Shown here piece after piece: positions 30,156 through 42,323 of a DNA stretch of 64,000 bases. Origin of the DNA: Blattamonas nauphoetae (Eukaryota > Preaxostyla > Oxymonadida); contig JARBJD010000140.1 of the NCBI GenBank assembly GCA_033064195.1, positions 1-64,000 of the forward strand. Reading direction: 5' to 3'. The notes under the pieces are model-generated. The model worked only from the letters and a program-made list of their open reading frames with translations, searched no databases and was not told the origin of the DNA. Within the stretch, counting starts at the first letter, position 1, and the number at the start of each line of letters is the position of its first letter. A program made the translations under genes and the position numbers.

Positions 30156-32695
30156 ATGTCGACGAGCGCTTTAGATGCTGTCGATAGATCAAAACACGGT
30201 TTTCTCAATTATTTCAAAACATCTTCACTGATTTGTTTTTCGATGATTTCTTGGCTTTAATCACTGTAGATTCCCTCAACAAGGAACTTGAATCATGTGT
30301 CACACAAATCAATGATATTAAAGCAAAAATGAAGCACCTTGATTCAAAAGTCGAGAAAACCGAAAAAGAGCTCCAAACAGTCGTCGCAGAAACCGCACAG
30401 GATCTTGCACAAGCTCAACAGAGACACCAACAAACTTTAGCTCAATTTGAGCAAGCCGCCATCCAACAAAATTTGAATCCTATTCAGAAACAGATGCAAA
30501 TGCAGGCATTCATGATCCAATGTCGCAATGAAGAAGCAGAAATACGAAAAGCTGGTGAAGAAGATTCCAAAGAACTCCAAAGCATCATTGATTCACTTGA
30601 AGGAGAGATTGACAAATGTGAAAGTAAATTGTCTGGCGTCAACAAAAGAAAGAAAGAACTCAATTCACTAATCGCAGCTGAAGAGAACAGACTCCAGGCA
30701 GAAATCGAAAATAGACAAAAAGAGGCCACTGCATTGGCAAAAGCGGAAGAAGAGCGGAAAGAAGCAGAGAAATTACGCGCACAAGTTCATGAGGACCAAA
30801 ACCAGGCAATTCCTGAAGAGCCGAAGCCAAAACAAGCGAAACCTCTCAAATCATCTCCAAAACCTGAACGGAAAGCAGTTTCCAAACAGAAAGAAGCAAA
30901 AATGGAGAAAACCAAAGAGAAGGAGGTTCCCGAAAAGGCTGACACACCTAAACCAAAGGAAATACCAACAAAATCTGAAAAAGATCTCTCACCAAAAAGT
31001 TCACTGAAGGCACAACCAGAAGATACCCAGCAGATGAATGAACAACAACGACAGTCAGTCTCTCCACTTCCAAAGAAGAAAAAGGCAGCGAAATCAAAAC
31101 CAAAGACCCTCCCATCTCCAACAAAGCAAAATGAAATACAGGAAACTCCGACTTCAGGTCAGATATCCCCAAAATCAAAGACAGAAATCCAGGAACAGAA
31201 TAGCGAGCCGTCCTCTCCTTCGAAAACCACACCACCTAGATCACCATCACCAAAACGAAAAGGAAAGCCAGAAGAGGACACATATCCACGAACACCATCG
31301 AAACTTTCGTTGTCACAAGCTATTGAGACAAACGAAGATGAATCCAACACATCCCCACCGCATCATATCTCCCGTTCACCGTCTATCCAATCAATTGAAT
31401 CAATTGGATCTCTCAGTGACAATCAAAATCATTCAAAGGACAATCAATTGCAGCCTCAATCACCAAATCGAATCTCAAACAAATCCTCTCCTCAAATAGA
31501 ACGGAAATCGTTCGAAGAGAAGAAGAACCCATCTCGTACCACCCCTAAAAAGACCAAAAAGAAACCATCCAGTCCAAATACAGTGACAAAGCAAGCCAAA
31601 AGCCGAACTAAACTAAAGTCTCCACAAAGAGCACGAGGAGAAAGTAACGATAGAGTCAGGTTGGATCAAGATGATTCTGATGCTTCTAAAACCGAAAACC
31701 ACTCAGAAGACTCGGATAATCACGAAACAAACGAACATTCTGACACAAGTTCGTGCGACCATACTCTCATGACGTCAAAGAGCAGATTAAAGCCAAAAAG
31801 AAGAGGCAAAAAACCAAAGGCTGATCCAATGAGAGATGTGGTGGATGCGTACGGCGTCGCTCGAGTCAGACCCGCAACACAATCGCATGGAACAAGAAGC
31901 GGATCGAGAATGATGTCCAGATCAACCACCCAGATGCAATCATCGGTAAACCTTTCGAAATCCATGACTTCACATGGTTCACGAAATGATCTTCAGAAAA
32001 AATCGAATCCGAACCAACCAACATCAATTCCTCCTTTCTCTCGAAAGAATCGATCAAATAGTCTCGCAAGTGGTCTTAATTCTACTCTACTTCGCTCTAC
32101 TCCACTTGTAGATACAATTGCTGCTGAGAATCGTGTGGTTTATCTTCAACAACAAATCAAACTCTTGGAGGAAGAAGAGGAGCGCCAAAAATCAAGGCAA
32201 GCCTTTGAGGAAAGACGAAAACGAGAAATTGAAGATGCTAGGAAGATGTCACAAGATATGCGAACTGCTCTTCAGCAAGAAAAGGAAATGGAAGATAAGG
32301 AACGAGCTGAGCGGCAGAAAGAACGAAACTATGAAAAAGAGAAAGAGAAAAAACGGAAAGAAAAAGAGCAACGCAAACGTGAAGAAAAACAGAGAGAGGA
32401 AAAAGAGCAATTGCGGCAACAAAAGGAGAAAGAGAAACGTGATCTCGAACAACGCGAAGAAGAACGTTTAAAAGCTGTAAAGAAGCGAAAAGAACTTCTC
32501 AGTAAACAGAACGATACTATTGCTAAGGCCAAGGAAAAAGACCAATTGAGGAAACAACAGCAAGCTCATGAAGACAAACAGCGACTTGCTCAATCGATTG
32601 AGGAAAGAAAAACGAAAGCACTTCAGGAAGCTGCAGAGCTGGAAAAGTTAGAACGAGATCTACGTGAGAGGCTCTCCAAACAAAAGCGTCAATGA
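30156..32695 (+). CDS. coiled-coil protein with long disordered centre (822 aa)
   Basis: Two exons (30156-30198 and 30270-32695, 71-nt intron) join in frame: MSTSALDAVDRSKH continues into DSLNKELESC. Residues 1 to about 190 form a heptad-rich coiled coil with many Glu, Lys and Gln. Residues about 190-590 are Ser/Pro/Lys-rich, low-complexity and highly charged, with many SP and TP sites that suggest phosphorylation. Residues about 615-822 form a second, very Glu/Arg/Lys-rich single-helix or coiled-coil region of the MAP7/trichohyalin type. There is no enzymatic motif. A cytoskeletal or microtubule-associated role is plausible but not shown; such composition also attracts false homologies. Confidence 0.8.
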
Positions 32696-32939
32696 ACAGG
32701 CTATCGTTTCTTTTTGACTCAGTAGAATTACAGTTCGCACTGGTTCTCATTCTTGATTTGTTCTTGATTTCTATGCGCTGTTTTCATCAGTTAGACGCAT
32801 TTCACTCTTAGAACGACCGCTGCCTCATGCATCGGACCGATCCACTCAAAATAATTTTTTGAACTCATGCTGGAACTCAACCCGACAGTTGAATCGCGAT
32901 CTTTGAACTCATCTCCTCTTCTAGTACGTTTCCGTCATT

Positions 32940-33991
32940 ATGCTGCAACAATTATCGCGTCGACACATTAATTCTGCTGAAGAACGCTTTTCTCATGTTA
33001 CAGATCCCTTCAGGAACGAACACACACCAATTCTACCTCAAAAACCTTCCAATGCATCATATAATGTGGTTGCAGCCTTTGAAAAGCTTACACCAATCAC
33101 TTCATCCCAAACCCTCCTTGCATCACTCACAAAGCAACCGGAGTCTCTCTTCTACTTTGAAAACGGCGACGGTACACCTCTTCTCCTTTCTATCTATATT
33201 TAGACTTCTTCTGTGTCATCGTTTTTTCCATATCCTCATTGGTGACCTCGGAAACACCAAGCCTGTCATTCTCGTGCTATCTCCTTGGATATCAAGCAAT
33301 CCTCAATAGTCTAAATGCATCCGATTTTTTCGTACGATGCAACTGTACGGGTTTTTCACCAGCATCACAACGATTACAAAGCATGGATGATATATCAAAT
33401 CATCTCAAAACAACTCGATTTGCTCAGCTCGAGATCCCTCTCATCTCTAGTCAAGAGAGTATCATCAAGAGTTTAACCCATTCTTTGATTCCAGTTCCCA
33501 ATCAATCCGAACAAGACCCACAAACGTTGAAAGATAATCAGTCTTCGACTCTCTCGCAACTCCTCTCCAGTCATCATAAGCACCTTGTTCATTTTCGTCC
33601 AATTGACTTTTCCGAATGTATGGTGTGGAGGAAGCATCCATGCATATGTTTTGAACGAAATGGAAAAGAATGCCAGACATGTCGGAGAGGAGTCTGCCAA
33701 CAATGCTCTTGTTACGGCGTCTTGAAGTGTGACAGCCCTTCAGAGAAAGAACAGACACAGTACTTGATGGAGGTTTATGCACCGTTGTGTGAAGGCATTC
33801 CATTTGATCCAGACAACCCGAACAAAGTCCTCCCTTTCTTCTCACAGAAATCTGGGCTTTACCGACTTGACCCAATTGATGGCCTCTTCTCGGCATCATC
33901 TAATCGACGAGATGTTCCAGCAGAAAAGAAAGGAACGCTTTCTGCCCTCCAGAAGAGAATACTGCCTCTTCCCTTCCATCAAAATGAATAG
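32940..33991 (+). CDS. Cys-rich protein of unknown function (339 aa)
   Basis: Exons 32940-33171 and 33204-33991 with a 32-nt intron. The frame changes across the intron and is restored by splicing. The first 100 residues are moderately conserved-looking with a hydrophobic strand (FFCVIVFSISSLV). The centre is Ser/Gln-rich. Residues about 220-260 hold a dense Cys cluster (CICFERNGKECQTCRRG followed by VCQQCSCYGVLKC), which probably binds zinc. I do not recognise the family; a protein- or RNA-binding role is possible. Confidence 0.65.
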
Positions 33992-34361
33992 ATGAATAAA
34001 GCTCACTTTGTTGTTGTCACTGATTGATATGACTGTCTTTTTTTCAAACCAGATCCATTGTAAATGCAGTTTTAAGTTGTGCGGCACACACCACTCAAAC
34101 ATCAACCTCTCCTGGCATCTTCACCTAGATCCATCCCATCTGTCGAGTTTTGGTTGTCTGATTTCATGACAAATTGTGTCAAGCAGGAATAATTGTTGTC
34201 TATGTCTGATCTCATCACTGAAACTTTCTTATTCAGATATAATTGTGAGACCAAAAAGGGACAAATGTCTGGGTTATGGTTTTGATCTAGAAGGCACACG
34301 CTTCTCAGAACATTTCAATCAGCTATCGGCATTTCAGTCCACCTCAGCAGACACCATCTCA
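33992..34361. other. intergenic region
   Basis: About 370 bp before the RRM gene. An open frame continues upstream of the chosen ATG, but the extra sequence shows no RRM character. No other element is supported. Confidence 0.4.
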
Positions 34362-35049
34362 ATGAAATCACAAAACCCACCCACAAAAGTCCTCCACATT
34401 CGCACAGCATCTCCCAACGAGAAAGAAGTTGACTTGAATTACATCCTGCCCTTCCTCTCAAACTTTGGAACTGTTGTGTATGTTGTTACCATGCCAAGAA
34501 TCCGTCAAGCCTTGGCCGAAATGGACACTGTTGAATCAGCACGCAAAGCATTCGATTATTCAAGAGGAAACATTCTGGATATCCAGGGAAAGGGATTCTA
34601 CCTTGAGTACTCTCGCAGTGAAACAATTAACAGAGAGCCATCATACCGTCGCAGTATAACTTCGCTTTCCTTTATATTATCATTCTCCGTCTCCATCTCC
34701 ACCTTTTCAATTAGCCCTTGTCGAGCACCGTGGCGAGCGCATTCTCCTCGCTACTGTCCACAACCCACTGTATCCAATGACCATCGATATTGTTTCGTCA
34801 ATTCTCCAACCGTACAACGTCCAGCGTGTCGTTATCTTCCACACAAATGGCATCCAATTCTTGGCCGAGTTTGGGACTGCAGAAGAAGCAGAGAAAGCAA
34901 AAGATGCTCTTGATGGCCGTGAAATCTATGCCAACTGCTGCCTCCTGAAAATGGTCTATTCCACCGAAACTCAATCTCTCAATGTCAGATACAACAATGA
35001 CAAGACCCGTGATTTCACAAACCCGAACCTTCCAACTGGCCCAATGTAA
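34362..35049 (+). CDS. PTB/hnRNP-L-like RNA-binding protein, two RRMs (208 aa)
   Basis: Two exons (34362-34653, 34715-35049; 61-nt intron) encode two RRM domains of the polypyrimidine-tract-binding type. RRM1 has KVLHIRTASP (RNP2 position) and ALAEMDTVESARKAF. RRM2 begins RILLATVHNPLYPMTIDIV, matching the PTB/hnRNP-L pattern of N-P-L-Y-P-V-T, with VVIFHTNGIQFLAEF and the diagnostic LNVRYNNDKTRDFTNP after it. Family members bind CU-rich or CA-rich RNA and regulate splicing, stability or translation. At 208 residues this is about half the usual length, with the last one or two RRMs absent. Upstream sequence may hold an unrecognised first exon. Confidence 0.9.
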
Positions 35050-35284
35050 TTCTTGGATTTGTTTACGTGAATTACGAAACATCGTCATCACTTGTTCTGT
35101 CTGATTTCGTACGAAGGCACATATCCACCCTGATGCCTTGGGAAGTATACCCTCATTCTTAAATTATACATAAAAACTGAATTTTTCTTTTGGGAAAAGA
35201 GCATTTATTTGTAATCATCTAATCTGAGTTCCAATTGGTGCCAACAACCCTTTTTCAAACTTCATCGAGGTGTCCTCTTGAAGG

Positions 35285-35860
35285 ATGTATCAGGAACGCA
35301 GTACTCAGAAAAAACGATCTATCAAATCATCATATGCTCTCTATCATCACATATCTAATAGTTCAAAACGAGAACCACCGAGAACACCTCCAACATCTCA
35401 AGACACAACTCCCCCTCGAATGCTCAGGTCAACACCCGTATATCCAAATTTACAAGACACTCCACATCATATAAACTCAAATATGGTCTCTAGACCACTT
35501 TTTAAAACCCTTATCCCATTCACATACTGTAACAAACATTCAATTCAACTTGAGCTGACACCGAGCAAACTAGACGAAATTGAATCACGAACAATGAATG
35601 GAACATTAAGAAACACCCTGAATTTGCAAAATACAGGACTCGTCGAAAGTGAGACGGGTGATTCTGTTGCTCGAACAAAACTGGTAGACACCGATGACGA
35701 GGAGACTCTTTATTTCTATTGGCATGGGACCGAACCAATGGAAGATCTCTTGGAAACAATGAGGATCACTAGGGAGGATGAACATCGGCAAGAGATCCTC
35801 GATTCAACGTTTAGTCAGACAGTTCTCAGAAGGATGGCCATTCCGAAAGACTTACAATGA
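35285..35860 (+). CDS. hypothetical protein (191 aa)
   Basis: An ATG-initiated frame with a basic, Ser/Pro/Thr-rich and probably disordered first third, then a mixed segment (LELTPSKLDEIESRT, ETLYFYWHGTEPMEDLLE) that looks folded. No known domain is recognised. It stands between the RRM gene and the 1105-aa gene on the same strand. It is long enough and has codon use like its neighbours, so I think it is real. Confidence 0.5.
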   Translation: MYQERSTQKKRSIKSSYALYHHISNSSKREPPRTPPTSQDTTPPRMLRSTPVYPNLQDTPHHINSNMVSRPLFKTLIPFTYCNKHSIQLELTPSKLDEIESRTMNGTLRNTLNLQNTGLVESETGDSVARTKLVDTDDEETLYFYWHGTEPMEDLLETMRITREDEHRQEILDSTFSQTVLRRMAIPKDLQ

Positions 35861-35872
35861 CTCACCTTTTTC

Positions 35873-36109
35873 ATGTGGATTCACCCATTCAAACTCTTAG
35901 GAAGTCTTCCTCCAAACATCCCAGAATCCTGTTTGTTCAGTTTTTGTGATGCCCTCCTCGCAGGCTTGTACCTTGGATGGGAATTGGTCAATTTCATCAA
36001 ATATGCTGTACAAGTTGCAACAGCAACGTTGCCATGCCTTTCTGCGGGTGAAATCGATCCAGAGGTCCTTAATCATAAGAGTTTGAGTTTGGTCATCGAA
36101 GACCTGTGA
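35873..36109 (+). CDS. hypothetical short frame (78 aa), doubtful
   Basis: A short ATG frame that follows the 191-aa gene by 12 bp, with one hydrophobic helix. It could be a chance frame, or a separate exon of a neighbour. Confidence 0.2.
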   Translation: MWIHPFKLLGSLPPNIPESCLFSFCDALLAGLYLGWELVNFIKYAVQVATATLPCLSAGEIDPEVLNHKSLSLVIEDL

Positions 36110-36278
36110 ATGTGTATTTATTTGATGTTATCTTGATTATCACTTCAGCTTTCTTCTTTGATCTCCATTTGTAGTGATTGGTTAAGGAGACCGGCTTTGT
36201 TCTGTCATCGAGAAGCCAGAAATGATGATGGGTGATTCTCTCTGAAACAATTGCGCCACTCTTCTTGACATTGGTCTG

Positions 36279-39200
36279 ATGCATCTTAAAACGGGTCTTG
36301 GGAGGAATCTGGAAAGACAAGGATTCTCGAAATTGTCATTCCCGTTCAGAAAGATGAATCAACAACTTTTCGTCAGTGGACCTCCACTGCAACAATTCAC
36401 TCGATTGAAAGGAAGATCTGATGATGGTACGTTGAAATGGACACCATTGTCGTCGATATTCGTGCTTTTTTCACCTGTGGAAGACATATCTGACGACCAT
36501 CCTGATGAAGAAGAGTTTTCTTACGATGGAGAATTTGTTGAGTTCGAAAAATTGGTCGACAGCATTCTATCGAACAATATTTCGATCAGTTCTGATGTTT
36601 GATCTCTTCTATTCTTCATATGGGCCGCAATTTCACTGATATCTTGAATCCCTCTCATCTGCTTTGATATTCTGACTCTGTCTGATATTTTCGTTTGGAT
36701 GAATAGGACTTGCTTGAATTGTTTGTTTCGGGTGTTCTTGGATTGGAATCGAAATGGAAGTCCATCTTTGAGAAGCGACCACTCGAGAATTGTGACATTC
36801 TGATTGACTCGTCATTCAGAATTCGAATCAGTGTGATGATTTCTGATCAATCTCACGCATCTTGTTTGATTCTCTGTTTTCAGATCAAATTCCACAAACA
36901 TCACCGTCTTCATCACAACACTCGTTTCTTTTCCTCTTCTCTCATCTTTGGCCTTCTCAGAGGCTCTTTTTCAGAAGATGTTCAAGTATTCTCCATTCTT
37001 CTACTTCTCCTCCTGGAATCATTGAACGCAAACAACCTCCTTTCATGTCCCCCACCTCCACCTTCGTGCACACTCCACTTTCACTCTCTGCGAATCCTTC
37101 GTGACATGAGCCGATCCCCTTTTCCTGTTGCCCTCAACATGGTCTCACGCTCCATAATCAATCTATCCTGCCACCAATACCCTCATCGCTTCGGAGGTTC
37201 ACTCGTCTTCAGACACGCACTCCGAGCAGGGCTCATTCCAATCACACCTGAAAACGCATCTGATCTGGAACGCAGTCTCCTCAGCGATTGTAACTTCCAT
37301 CACAAGCCGTTTTCGTTCTCAATGCTATTTGTTCATTTTGGAATGTTGATAAATTCGGAGATTGAACAACAGAAGTTCATCGAGAACTCGGGTGACTTGC
37401 TGAAGGGAGTGGAGAAAGTTGGGGAGAGGGCGAAGAAAGACTTTGAAGCGAGGGAATGGAATGAGTTTCAGATCTTCACAAACCTTCTGCACAGGATTGT
37501 GCAGGAACAGTTCTGCCCAGTTTGTTGTCTGATTTCTTCATCATTTTGTCTTGTCTTGTCTGTCCATCAGAGCAATGCCGAGTTTTTGTCATTCTTCGTC
37601 TTCGCTCGGACGATTGACTCGATCGAACTTGAACTTCAGACATTTCGCAGTGAACAGATGAACTTGTCACACGAATCCCTCGAACCAGCGGCTCAGCTCA
37701 CTCTTCCACGCAACTCTTACTACATGCCACTCCCATCGACACTCAACCGACTCCACAATATTAAAACACAAGAATCTCATTTCAGAATTCCCTTCGTTCC
37801 CCGAATCGCAACATCGGAAAGTGTCTTCAACTCCTTTCGTCATCTCTTCATCCTTCAAAAGAAACCAAACCATGATCCCAACTCAGTGACAAATCATTGG
37901 AGCAACCTAACGGATCCTCAATTTTTTCCGATCTCGTCTGACATTTTCGATGCTCAGACATTCGAGCAGGACGACGAGACTCTCGAGAAGTCTCTTCAGA
38001 ACTGTTTACGAATTGTCACAGACAATCCTCGCTCACCACAAGTCCAACTGTCAAATGAGTTTGTGTTGAATCTGCTTCAGTTTCTGTCCTCACCGAATGA
38101 CCAGCTGCGAACACTGTCTCATCAAATCACAGTCATTCTGGCCAAAAGTCAAGCGTTCAGGTCAATCTTACTCGCTGTTGGTCCTGATGGCCTGAAGTCT
38201 GCTCTTCGTGAGGGAACAGTCGAGCAAGTGCATGCATATCTGATCATGTGCGAGGAAATATTCTCTGCTGATGTGCCATTATCGTCGGATCCAGAATCTT
38301 TCAAACAACTTCATCAGATTGGGTTCGACTTCAACGACTTTTGCGATGTGAAAGTTGATTCTGTGGACGTTTTCAAATTCTCTCTTCTCTTAGTTTCACG
38401 TTTCATGATTCACGATCTGTGCTCTAACAATCATGAAGTTCTTGACGCTCGCTTGCGTCGTTTTGTATCATCTCGTCATCTTATTGAACGCTTCGACTCA
38501 AACACACTCGACTCTTCGGAAATCTGGATGATTCTTGATTCTCCTGGAACGGTGACTCCGTGCCTGGGGATCTTCTTCCTCCTTCAGCTCCCCATTCCTG
38601 ACGTTTTAAACTTTACCATTCTGAACAGTCACTCATCGTTGACTATCGGCCATCTTGCAGTCGTCCTCCACTTTGCCAGCCATATCACAACATTTCCGCC
38701 GAATTTCATGGTTGATGTGATCGCCGAAAGGATCTGGCGAGATGAACAGCCACTCTACTTTAAGGCGACGTGTCTTCTCGACATCTCTCAACGTCTCCCG
38801 TCGCAAATTGGTCTGATATTCTTCCAACCCTTCCTGTTCCGAGGGTTGGACATGCTCATCTTCACCCCTCCCAACACCATTGATCCACATCTCCAGGCTG
38901 ATCTATCGTCATTCGATCCAATCTCGGGAATCGAATTTGCCAATCAATTTTTATTCCATTCTGGAAATATTGTGCAGGACATGACTGCTCTTGCGATCCA
39001 GACGTACCCACCTCGGTTCCGAGTGAAGTTTTATTCGATTCTTGCGAAAACCATGACATCTGCTCCCAAAGTTCGCACCATCTTCATGAATATCATCAAA
39101 ATTGTTGTCTGGGTCACTCCTTTTGAACTCGCCACTCGCATCCGATCAATAATTCTCGATCTCACATCTATCAGAGTCGAATGCGCAAAAGATGCCTCGA

Positions 39201-39903
39201 TATACAAATGTACAATTCTCCTCATTTCCAATTTCATTCACCATTTTTCTCCCCTCATCCCCCAACACTTCGATCCTTTCGCGATCTTCACTCCATTGCT
39301 TCAAAACCAACCTTCCCAATTGTTACTTCAGGCAATTCCACTCGCAATTCACCTTGTGAACAAGTCTCGGCGGATTGACCCGAGTCCAGCCACTGGCGGA
39401 GATCTCGCGATGATGTTCAGCAGCCCTCACGAGCTGTCCTGGATCCAATCTTGGCTGAGCTCCATAACTTTTCAGGTTAATCCCAATCGTCTGCCTTCTT
39501 TGTGGTTCTCATTCATTCGTAGACAACAAATATGTGAATGTTCTCGTGAAGGATGTTCTGAAGTGCTTGTTGTCTGTCTCTTCTCTCGTTTTCACTTCTC
39601 TCTCATTTTGTCTATCTCCACAGCAACGAGAACGAAGGAATTGGATCAAAGGCTCTGCTGGGAGTGTATGACCTTGTTCGACGAAGCTCGGCAGAAGGAA
39701 TGCTCAGACTGATTGAACTTGGTCTTGTTGGCTGTGTGATTTCAGCAGTCGATAGGAGCGAGAGCTTGGAGGATTATGAGATTGGATGCTGGATTCTTTC
39801 AAGGGTCTTTCAGCCTCACCTTCTGTCTGTCTTTGCGACTCGCTATTATCGTCCTGTGTCGTCGTGGTACAGCGGAAAATGTAAAACTGCAAGGACGAGA
39901 TGA
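36279..39903 (+). CDS. unrecognised large helical protein, six exons (about 1105 aa)
   Basis: Exons that give one frame are 36279-36596, 36707-36832, 36884-37519, 37571-39488, 39523-39562 and 39624-39903, with introns of 110, 51, 51, 34 and 61 nt. The two 51-nt introns are multiples of three and contain no stop, so they would also read through unspliced. The predicted protein is mostly amphipathic helices with HEAT/ARM-like spacing (for example LLQFLSSPNDQLRTLSHQI and RLIELGLVGCVISAV), an acidic stretch near residue 70 and a poly-Pro tract near residue 190. No catalytic motif is visible. A scaffold role is an inference. The last exon could instead end at 39967 by an alternative splice; the start could also be a later Met. 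Confidence 0.65.
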
Positions 39904-41912
39904 GATGGCACTGAAGTTCAAACATGGTTTATTCTCTTCTTTGGGGAGTATGCTAGTGTTCTTTTAGACGCTCACAACCAAAACGGCCTTATTGGTTTGT
40001 TTGTGAGACATTGGTCCACTTGGGGGATTGATCGGATCTCAATTATTAAGACAAGGTTCACTTGCCTAATTGGAATTTCACGAACAAATTTGGAGACAAA
40101 ACAGAGAAATGTGGAATCATTATTAAAATGGAACGATGAACGGAGAAAAGAGTGAAAAGTGAATTGTGACAATCCACAGCGGCCCGGCTCTTTCGAATTG
40201 ATTGAAAATCAGAAACCGACAAATGTGAATCGGTATCTTAATCACAAATCTCGTCATGTTTTTCTTCTTCCTTCAAGTTTAAGAGTGAGAGATTGTTGCA
40301 TTCTTGCTCGAGTTGCACATCTTGCTTGAACAATGGAGTTTGAGCATTTTCCGACTGAGACATCTCAGAAAAGGTCTGGTTGGGTCAGAAATCAGAGTTG
40401 GAAGAATAATGGATGAAAGGAAGGAGACATTCATTGCTTTCAAAGACTCACAGAAATCACTTCCATTTCGCAGGCGGTGATCCTCCAAATTTTCGTATCC
40501 GACCGAATTTCTGCATTCAACAGAATACATCTTGATCTTTGTCTGTGAATACACAATTTCAGCGAAAGTGGACGGAATGAGAGAAAGCAGTGCAAGAGAA
40601 CGGCGAGATATCATCATACAGTCTGAAATAGTTGAGTAAAATGGAGGACACACAGTATATTTGTGGATATTTGCATGGTTTCATCGAAGTGCAATTTGAC
40701 AAATGGTTTCGAAAAGAGTCGTTTTCACTGAAGATTGACTGCTATACTTGTATTTTGGGAGAGTGTTGCCAAAAATGTCGGAAGATTTAGAGACTGTACA
40801 AAAGAAAGCTGAATAAAAATACAATATACACCGTTGATGTGCAGAAAAGTTTCATCTGTCGTATCAAGTTGAAATACTTTTTAGATGTGATCAGAAACGC
40901 ATTTTGAAGTACGAAAGGACAAATGATGCATGCGGTGATAATGACAGTCGGATGGGCTCGATGGATGGAGAAAGAGAAGACGATCATCCCATGTTGTTTG
41001 TTTTTCTCGACACTTCGCCACGATTGTTACTCTGCGTCTATTTTAGGAAAACTACAGATGAATCCAAAGTGGATAATGAATCAGATTCAAGATAATTATT
41101 CTTCCGTTAGACTTGCAGTTTTGCATCTTCCGCTGTAGCGAGTCAGTGTTTCACAAGTCATCCTTCTCTCTCCTTGTCTTTCAAAACTCGATGAAAAATC
41201 TCCAATTTGTGCGACTGTTGAGTAAAAGATGGTAATCCGGCAATTGTTCCCATGAGTCGGTTACTTGGAGTTTTCTCGTCATTGTTTTTTGGAAAAAAGA
41301 GTCTCTGGGATAACGATGAATCGACGATGGAAAAATAGTAGTCGACAGACAAAACGAGGCATTCCACAATTCATAGAGATAGAGGGTGGAGGAGTCGTGA
41401 GAAATACGTCGAAAATCGCGAAAATTTGGTGACGACAGGATTCATGTTATTTGAATTTAAACAATCTTCAAAATGTGAATACGACATCCTGAGTCGTTCA
41501 CGTGCACAAAAAAGACATGCAGTGAAGATGTTATCTCCTCCACAAGAAATAAATGATTCTCGAAAAAGATGAGATTCAACAGGGTGGCGGTGCAGATGAT
41601 TGTATAGTTTCATTAACCGATCGGGTAGATACGGATGAATACATCTCTCAGAATCCACAAAGGCGTCGCAGAGAGTCGATATAAGGCCAGAGTCTATAAA
41701 ATATGGAAGGACCGCCAATCCAAGCTAAATGAGCTGTTTCACAACTCGAAACAAATTCAAGCGAAACTGGACATGGTTTTCATTTCAAAAAGCACAAGCA
41801 TCTAGCAAAAAAGCGAAGATTCATCTCGAAATGGGTCAAGCTGATTTTGACTCTGGTTTTCAGAAAACTGATTAAATGATGATTATTTTTGAAATGTTTA
41901 AACAAGATTAAC
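39904..41912. other. 2-kb region with no supported gene
   Basis: Only short frames on both strands. The best is 41371-41718 on the minus strand (115 codons, no ATG start), whose LAVLPYFIDSGLISTL resembles the helical repeats of the neighbouring 1105-aa protein and may be a remnant or an exon of an unresolved minus-strand gene. A second minus-strand frame at 40279-40653 has no recognisable content. No RNA gene or repeat was found. Confidence 0.4.
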
Positions 41913-42323
41913 TTAAGATCGTTCAGCGCGGATGCGACGAGCAAGCTGCATGTCCTTTGGCATGATGGTCACACGCTTGGCGTGGATGGCGCACAAGTTG
42001 GTGTCTTCGAACAGACCAACAAGGTATGCCTCAGAGGCTTCCTGGAGAGCGGCAACAGCAGCGCTTTGGAAGCGGAGATCAGCCTTGTATTCCTGAGCAA
42101 TCTCACGGACGAGACGCTGGAATGGGAGCTTGCGGATGAGCAATTCGGTGCTCTTTTGGTATTTGCGGATTTCACGAAGGGCGACAGTTCCTGGGCGGAA
42201 TCTGTGAGGCTTCTTGACACCTCCTGATGAGCCAGCTGTTTTACGAGCAGCCTTGGAGGCGAGGGTCTTACGTGGAGCCTTGATACCGACGGATTTGCGA
42301 GCAACAGACTTAGTTCTGACCAT
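41913..42323 (-). CDS. histone H3 with divergent N-terminal tail
   Basis: Core nucleosome histone, 136 codons including Met, no intron. The globular part is near-canonical: [60 protein letters not shown], and [19 protein letters not shown]. The tail is unusual. Counting after Met, residue 1 is Val instead of Ala, and there are changes at 5 (Ser), 6 (Val), 11 (Val), 13 (Ile), 19 (Thr), 28 (Thr) and 30-32. Lys 4, 9, 14, 18, 23, 27 and 36 are kept, as is Ser10. It is divergent from the giant dynein-like gene with 274 bp between start codons. It could be the main H3 or a variant; other copies are not in view. Confidence 0.97.
   Translation of the reverse strand: MVRTKSVARKSVGIKAPRKTLASKAARKTAGSSGGVKKPHRFRPGTVALREIRKYQKSTELLIRKLPFQRLVREIAQEYKADLRFQSAAVAALQEASEAYLVGLFEDTNLCAIHAKRVTIMPKDMQLARRIRAERS

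Noticed and set aside
32249-32452. Phe/Leu-rich minus-strand frame
   Set aside because: It is antisense to the Glu/Lys/Arg-rich coiled-coil region, which always yields such frames.
39830-39967. Alternative last exon of the 1105-aa gene
   Set aside because: The available donor does not keep the frame into the downstream segment; direct read-through to 39903 is simpler.
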